Source: Nitrospira sp. (GTDB lineage: Bacteria > Nitrospirota > Nitrospiria > Nitrospirales > Nitrospiraceae). Taken from it: 13,802 nt of DNA. The DNA lies in contig JABMDG010000008.1 of the NCBI GenBank assembly GCA_015904045.1, positions 1 to 13,802 on the forward strand, written 5' to 3'. A program made the translations under genes and the position numbers. The number at the start of each line of letters is the position of its first letter. The stretch's first letter is position 1. The notes beneath the pieces were generated by a model. That model saw nothing but the letters and a program-made list of their open reading frames with translations, was not told where the DNA came from and did no database searches. Positions 10,522-13,802 of this stretch are shown here, piece by piece.

Positions 10522-11901
10522 TTGAGACTCGCCTTGGCACGAACACCCTCAGCTAAACAGCTGGCACAATGGGACCATCAGTACGTCTGGCATCCCTTTA
10601 CCCAGATGCAAGAATGGGAACAGGAACACCCGCTCATCATTGAGCGCGGCAAGGGGTCCTACCTTATCGACACCGAAGGCAACCGCTACCTCGACGGCAC
10701 CTCGTCGATCTGGGTCAATCTCCACGGGCATGGGCATCCGACTCTGAACCGTGCGCTCACACAGCAACTTGGGAAAATCGCGCACTCCACCTTTCTGGGC
10801 CTCTCCAACCCACCGGCGATTGAATTGGCCCGTGCGTTGATTCGGAGGGCTCCCAAGGGTCTCGCTCGTGTCTTTTATTCAGATAACGGCTCGACCGCTA
10901 TCGAGATTGCCCTAAAGATGGCCGTGCAATACTGGCAGCAACAGCATCCGGGGGCCGGTCAGAAAAATACGTTTTTGCATTTGAAACTTGCCTATCATGG
11001 CGACACTATTGGTGCCGTCAGTGTCGGTAACATCGAACTTTTTCATTCACGCTTCAAGCCCTTGCTTTTCCCGACCGTGGAAGCAGAGCCGCCCTACTGC
11101 TACCGCTGCCCATTGAAATTAGAATACCCCTCCTGCCGGATGGCCTGCCTGGATCCCATTGAACAGCTGTTCAAAACCCGTCACCGGGAATTGGCGGGAT
11201 TCGTTATCGAACCGCTGATACAGGCCGCTGCCGGCATGGTAGCCCATCCTCCGGGCTACTTGAGACGAATCCGCGATCTTTGCACACAGCACCGCGTGCT
11301 GTTGATCGCAGACGAAGTCGCCACCGGATTTGGTCGTACGGGCAAGATGTTCGCCTGCAATCACGAGGACGTGACACCGGATCTGATGGCCATCAGTAAA
11401 GGCATGACCGGCGGCTACATGCCGCTTGCCGCAACCCTCACGAGCGAGGAGATCTACAACGCGTTCTTGGGAAAGTATGAGGAGTTCAAGACATTTTTCC
11501 ACGGCCACAGCTACACCGGAAATCAACTCGGCTGCGCCGTAGCCCTGGCCAATCTAGAGGTTTTTCATAAGGAGCGGACTCTCGCCCGGCTGCGTCCGAA
11601 GATCGCAGCCTTCTCCCGCCTCCTTCGGCCCCTGGCAAACATGGAGCATGTGGGAGACATTCGGCAACAAGGGTTCATGGCGGGAATCGAACTCGTGAAA
11701 AACCGGACGTCCAAAGAACAGTACCCGCTTGAAGCCAGAATCGGCCATCGCGTAGCGACAGCGGCACGGACTAGAGGCCTCATCATCAGACCAATCGGAA
11801 ATGTGCTCGTGCTGATCCTGCCGCTGTCCACATCGGTGGTGGAACTACGAAAAATGGTTGGAGTGCTAAGACTTTCCATTGAGACAGCCACTGCCGGCTG
11901 A
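10522..11901 (+). CDS. bioA: Adenosylmethionine-8-amino-7-oxononanoate (DAPA) aminotransferase
   Basis: BioA is the PLP enzyme that makes 7,8-diaminopelargonate in biotin synthesis. The 459-residue protein (class III aminotransferase fold) has WHPFTQM (23-29), DGTSSIWVNLHGHGHP (58-73), SDNGSTAIEIALKMA (120-134), YHGDTIGA (158-165), FVIEPLIQAAAGM (227-239), ADEVATGFGRTGKMF (263-277) and ISKGMTGGYMPL (291-302), where Lys293 should bind PLP. Residue 26 is Phe where E. coli BioA has Tyr17; Bacillus-type enzymes that use lysine as amino donor are reported to have Phe there, so the donor is open. A four-Cys cluster (193, 196, 205, 209) is absent from the E. coli enzyme. The start is uncertain: TTG at 10522 or TTG at 10534, neither with a clear ribosome binding site. 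No other biotin gene is next to it. Confidence 0.93.
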   Translation: MRLALARTPSAKQLAQWDHQYVWHPFTQMQEWEQEHPLIIERGKGSYLIDTEGNRYLDGTSSIWVNLHGHGHPTLNRALTQQLGKIAHSTFLGLSNPPAIELARALIRRAPKGLARVFYSDNGSTAIEIALKMAVQYWQQQHPGAGQKNTFLHLKLAYHGDTIGAVSVGNIELFHSRFKPLLFPTVEAEPPYCYRCPLKLEYPSCRMACLDPIEQLFKTRHRELAGFVIEPLIQAAAGMVAHPPGYLRRIRDLCTQHRVLLIADEVATGFGRTGKMFACNHEDVTPDLMAISKGMTGGYMPLAATLTSEEIYNAFLGKYEEFKTFFHGHSYTGNQLGCAVALANLEVFHKERTLARLRPKIAAFSRLLRPLANMEHVGDIRQQGFMAGIELVKNRTSKEQYPLEARIGHRVATAARTRGLIIRPIGNVLVLILPLSTSVVELRKMVGVLRLSIETATAG

Positions 11902-11966
11902 TGAGAGATCGACGATCTTCCATCGAGACGATTGGGAGCGCGGTATGGTGGAAAACCTTCGTGGGT

Positions 11967-11996
11967 TTGAGTAGACTGCCCCGCGGTCTTTACAAT
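11967..11996 (+). promoter_or_regulatory. Probable sigma70-type promoter upstream of the small ORFs
   Basis: TTGAGT (11967-11972), an 18-bp spacer and TACAAT (11991-11996) match the sigma70 consensus at 9 of 12 bases. Transcription would begin near 12003, about 22 nt before the ATG at 12025, which has a GGGGA 4 nt upstream. No terminator-like hairpin is seen between bioA and this site. Confidence 0.5.
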
Positions 11997-12024
11997 CCTG
12001 TATTTTTGCTCCAACGGGGATGGC

Positions 12025-12246
12025 ATGGGTCTCTTGGGTCGGATCTTTGGTATTCCGTCGTTTGCCGGATCCACAAACGCCCTATTGGTTGAGCTGACCT
12101 TGCCGACGCTCACGGAACCCCAGCGTGCAGAATTGAAAGCGCGGGCGATCCAATTTTTGCAAAACAGCAGTTCGCCCGAGATGTCTCCGGAAACGGCATT
12201 GGCCGGCCTGAACTTGAATGGGGAGCCGTCGGCGCCACGATCGTGA
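12025..12246 (+). CDS. Small hypothetical protein, 73 aa (probably the N-terminal part of a frameshifted gene)
   Basis: I do not recognise this protein. It begins MGLLGRIFGIP and contains ALLVELTLPTLTEPQRAELK and a helical stretch up to about residue 50, then becomes Ser/Pro-rich and stops. It has a reasonable ribosome binding site (GGGGA at 12016-12020) and a promoter candidate. The stop overlaps the GTG of the next ORF (GTGA). The next frame is open upstream of that GTG and reads ELEWGAVGATIVTTRF, which looks more protein-like than the end of this ORF (NGEPSAPRS). A one-base loss around 12207-12225 would explain this. The alternative is two translationally coupled small genes. Confidence 0.5.
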   Translation: MGLLGRIFGIPSFAGSTNALLVELTLPTLTEPQRAELKARAIQFLQNSSSPEMSPETALAGLNLNGEPSAPRS

Positions 12247-12443
12247 CGACTCGATTTACGGCCATTCCGGGTCCGCCGGAACGTCAGCGTGGGCAACAGC
12301 TCATGCTGTCCTTTTGGGCATGGGGTGAGACCGAGACTGAAATGATGGGCCACCTCGATCGTATCTTTCAGAATCTGACCGGCGCGCTCCAAAGAGTGTC
12401 CGATGAGATCCGCCGCTCAACACCTGCCGCCAGCCGGCAATAA
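12243..12443 (+). CDS. Small hypothetical protein, 66 aa (probably the C-terminal part of the same frameshifted gene)
   Basis: The apparent start is GTG at 12243, overlapping the previous stop by 4 bp. The sequence has RFTAIPGPPERQRGQQLML, a Trp-rich SFWAWGETETEMMGHL, and a final amphipathic helix (DRIFQNLTGALQRVSDEIRR). It has no signal peptide or membrane helix and I cannot name its family. Read together with the previous ORF through a -1 shift, it would give one protein of about 139 residues. The stop (TAA at 12441-12443) is 31 bp from the stop of the convergent gene at 12475. Only a short CCGC-CT-GCGG hairpin without a T run lies between them. Confidence 0.5.
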   Translation: MTTRFTAIPGPPERQRGQQLMLSFWAWGETETEMMGHLDRIFQNLTGALQRVSDEIRRSTPAASRQ

Positions 12444-12474
12444 AGTACTGCAAGATCCGCCTGCGGCGCGCCAC

Positions 12475-13326
12475 TCAGGACAGCCGCACTTCTGCGCCCA
12501 CCCCGATTTGCAAATGCCGGGCTGCGCTCTGCTGATCCACAAAGATTTCCAGCTTGCCGGAGCTATTGATCAGCGCGGAGGGACTGTCGAGTTTGCCCTG
12601 GCTGTAACTGGTCACCAGCCCTTGGATGGCACAAGTCCCGACGTGTACCTCCGGATGCGGCCGCCCGACAGTCTCCAACCATTCCCGCACATTTGCGGCA
12701 GTGATGTTCGTGATTAAATTGCCGAATCGATCGACATACTCGATTTGTCCGATCAGCATCCCGTCCTGCGTGACCGGAAACGCGAGCGGAAGCAGGACAG
12801 GGTCATCGATGACACGTCCGAACGATGACGTCGGCTCTCCCATCGCAAGCCAGGCAGCCGCCGGGGAAAAGAGATCCCGCCCATCGAAGGTCGCCCCTTC
12901 GGATGGGAGACGATACAGGACGTTCTCGATCTGCCTGACCTCGGCGTGACGCTCGTTCCACAGGACTCGCGTGAGCAATCCGTTATCAGGAGCCAGAAAA
13001 TAATGCCGCGACGTGGTAACCAGAAGCGACCGCCTGGCGCTGCCCACACCGGGATCCACAACGACAACGTGGATCGTTCCGTCCTCAAAATATTGGTGGC
13101 ACGAAGCGATCACGTAGGCCGCTTCTTCGATTCCATGGGGAACAATCTGGTGAGACAGATCGACGATGCGGACTTCGGAGTGAATCGAGAGGATGACCCC
13201 CTTCATGCTCGCCACAAAACTATCGCGAGAGCCGAAGTCGGTCAACAGTGTGATCAGGGGACGCGCCGGAGCCACACCGGCAGGCCATTTAAAGAGTTTT
13301 CTATCAGAATGAAAACGAGACGCCAT
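12475..13326 (-). CDS. SAM-hydroxide adenosyltransferase family protein (DUF62, SAM hydrolase/halogenase superfamily)
   Basis: Members of this family cleave S-adenosylmethionine to adenosine and methionine using water; relatives are the fluorinase and chlorinase. The 283-residue protein has LLTDFGSRDSFVASMKGVI (27-45), IVDLSHQI (54-61), VVVDPGVGSARRSLLV (88-103), LAPDNGLLTRVL (111-122), ATFDGRDLFSPAAAWLA (145-161) and IEYVDRFGNLITNI. Asp91 and Arg98 occupy the places of Asp68 and Arg75 in the characterised Pyrococcus protein. The third triad member, His127 in the motif TFHGRD as I remember it, is Asp148 here (TFDGRD). The fold is clear, but activity is less certain. The first 20 residues precede the conserved domain, and the ATG at 13326 has only a weak ribosome binding site, so the start could be further in. 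Confidence 0.88.
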   Translation of the reverse strand: MASRFHSDRKLFKWPAGVAPARPLITLLTDFGSRDSFVASMKGVILSIHSEVRIVDLSHQIVPHGIEEAAYVIASCHQYFEDGTIHVVVVDPGVGSARRSLLVTTSRHYFLAPDNGLLTRVLWNERHAEVRQIENVLYRLPSEGATFDGRDLFSPAAAWLAMGEPTSSFGRVIDDPVLLPLAFPVTQDGMLIGQIEYVDRFGNLITNITAANVREWLETVGRPHPEVHVGTCAIQGLVTSYSQGKLDSPSALINSSGKLEIFVDQQSAARHLQIGVGAEVRLS

Positions 13327-13333
13327 GAGCGGT

Positions 13334-13361
13334 CACTTCGTCGCTCGTCGTTCGTGAAGTG
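13334..13361. repeat. Short inverted repeat sharing a word with the 564-733 tract
   Basis: CACTTC (13334-13339) and GAAGTG (13356-13361) form a 6-bp stem around a 16-nt loop in the 44-bp gap after greA. The loop includes CTCGTCGTTCG (13344-13354), identical to 584-594. No T run follows on the minus strand, so this is not a clear terminator for greA. It also covers the region just before the start of the next gene. Confidence 0.45.
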
Positions 13362-13370
13362 TATCTGAAA

Positions 13371-13802
13371 CTAAAGTTCCTCAAATTTGATTTCGACGAC
13401 CTCGTATTCGACGACCTTGGCCGGGGTTTTGACTTCGACGAAGTCGCCCACCCGTTTTCCGATTAATGCGCGCCCGACCGGTGACTGGACGGAAATCTTA
13501 TTGAATTTCATATCGGCTTCGTCCTGGCCGACCAGTGTATAGTGCTTCTTCGCCTGCGACTCTTGTTCGATCACCGAGACCGTCGCGCCGAAGACAACCG
13601 TCTCCGTGGTTCGGCCCGTGATTTCGATGATACGGGCATCGGCCAACTTGGCTTGCAATTCGACAATGCGCGACTCGATGAAACCCTGACGTTCCTTGGC
13701 CGCATCGTACTCGGCGTTTTCGCTCAGATCGCCATGGGCGCGCGCTTCGGCAATGGCTTCGATATTCTTCGCCCGCTCAACTTTGCGCAAGCGATCAAGC
13801 TC
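13371..13802 (-). CDS. greA: Transcription elongation factor GreA, 5' end missing
   Basis: GreA stimulates cleavage of backtracked RNA by RNA polymerase. The frame is open to the window edge (ELDRLRKVERAKN) and gives 143 residues, so about 15 N-terminal residues of a typical 158-residue protein are outside. The coiled-coil tip carries ARAHGDLSENAEYDAAKERQGF with the acidic Asp and Glu needed for cleavage. The C-terminal FKBP-like domain has VVFGATVSVIEQ, YTLVGQDEAD, ISVQSPVGRALIGKRVGD and a final YEVVEIKFEEL. The pattern is that of GreA and not GreB. A TTG at 13790 would be an artificial start. The SAM-hydroxide adenosyltransferase gene follows 44 bp downstream on the same strand and might be cotranscribed. 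Confidence 0.94.
   Translation of the reverse strand, partial: ELDRLRKVERAKNIEAIAEARAHGDLSENAEYDAAKERQGFIESRIVELQAKLADARIIEITGRTTETVVFGATVSVIEQESQAKKHYTLVGQDEADMKFNKISVQSPVGRALIGKRVGDFVEVKTPAKVVEYEVVEIKFEEL

Noticed and set aside
11906..11918. Perfect palindrome AGATCGACGATCT just after bioA as a terminator
   Set aside because: The loop would be a single base and no T run follows, so it cannot act as a standard intrinsic terminator.

Overview
The window reads as a piece of a GC-rich Gram-negative chromosome. It carries a lipopolysaccharide (KDO and heptose) gene cluster, a lepA-lepB pair, bioA, a SAM-hydroxide adenosyltransferase family gene and greA. The gene order, the protein flavour and the tract-like intergenic repeats remind me most of the genus Nitrospira (phylum Nitrospirota). 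That assignment comes from recognition of gene order and style, not from a database search. No rRNA, tRNA, CRISPR, transposase, integrase or phage gene is visible.

Layout. Positions 1-1181 (minus strand) hold the 5' part of a MutL-family ATPase gene, a repeat-rich spacer and a small conserved-type hypothetical gene behind a near-consensus sigma70-type promoter. Positions 1413-2015 are plsY. Positions 2078-10339 form one long minus-strand run in the transcriptional order lepA, lepB, rfaE1, kdsB, pyrG, kdsA, kdsD. Most junctions are 4-8 bp overlaps, and a TTGACA-17 bp-TATAAT promoter stands immediately upstream of lepA. A divergent intergenic region separates lepA from bioA (plus strand, 10522-11901). 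A small plus-strand locus that is probably one frameshifted gene follows at 12025-12443 behind its own promoter. The window closes with two minus-strand genes: the SAM-hydroxide adenosyltransferase family gene (12475-13326) and greA (13371 to the window edge, 5' end missing).

How the genes work together. KdsD makes arabinose-5-phosphate, KdsA condenses it with PEP to KDO-8-phosphate, and KdsB activates KDO with CTP. CTP is the product of PyrG, which sits between kdsB and kdsA. RfaE1 supplies the heptose branch of the inner core, PlsY starts phospholipid synthesis, and LepB/LepA serve protein export and translation. KdsC, the phosphatase step between KdsA and KdsB, is not in the window.

The outstanding anomaly is in pyrG. 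The gene is split into two overlapping ORFs because about 325 bp in its amidoligase domain is present twice, offset by 329 bp (not a multiple of 3). The two copies are only about 84% identical in DNA but almost identical in protein, differing at 4 of 108 residues. They must therefore have diverged as parts of two separate functional pyrG genes. The simplest reading is a join between two related pyrG alleles, by strain-chimeric assembly or real recombination, rather than a simple tandem duplication. No clearly novel defence or mobile system is seen.
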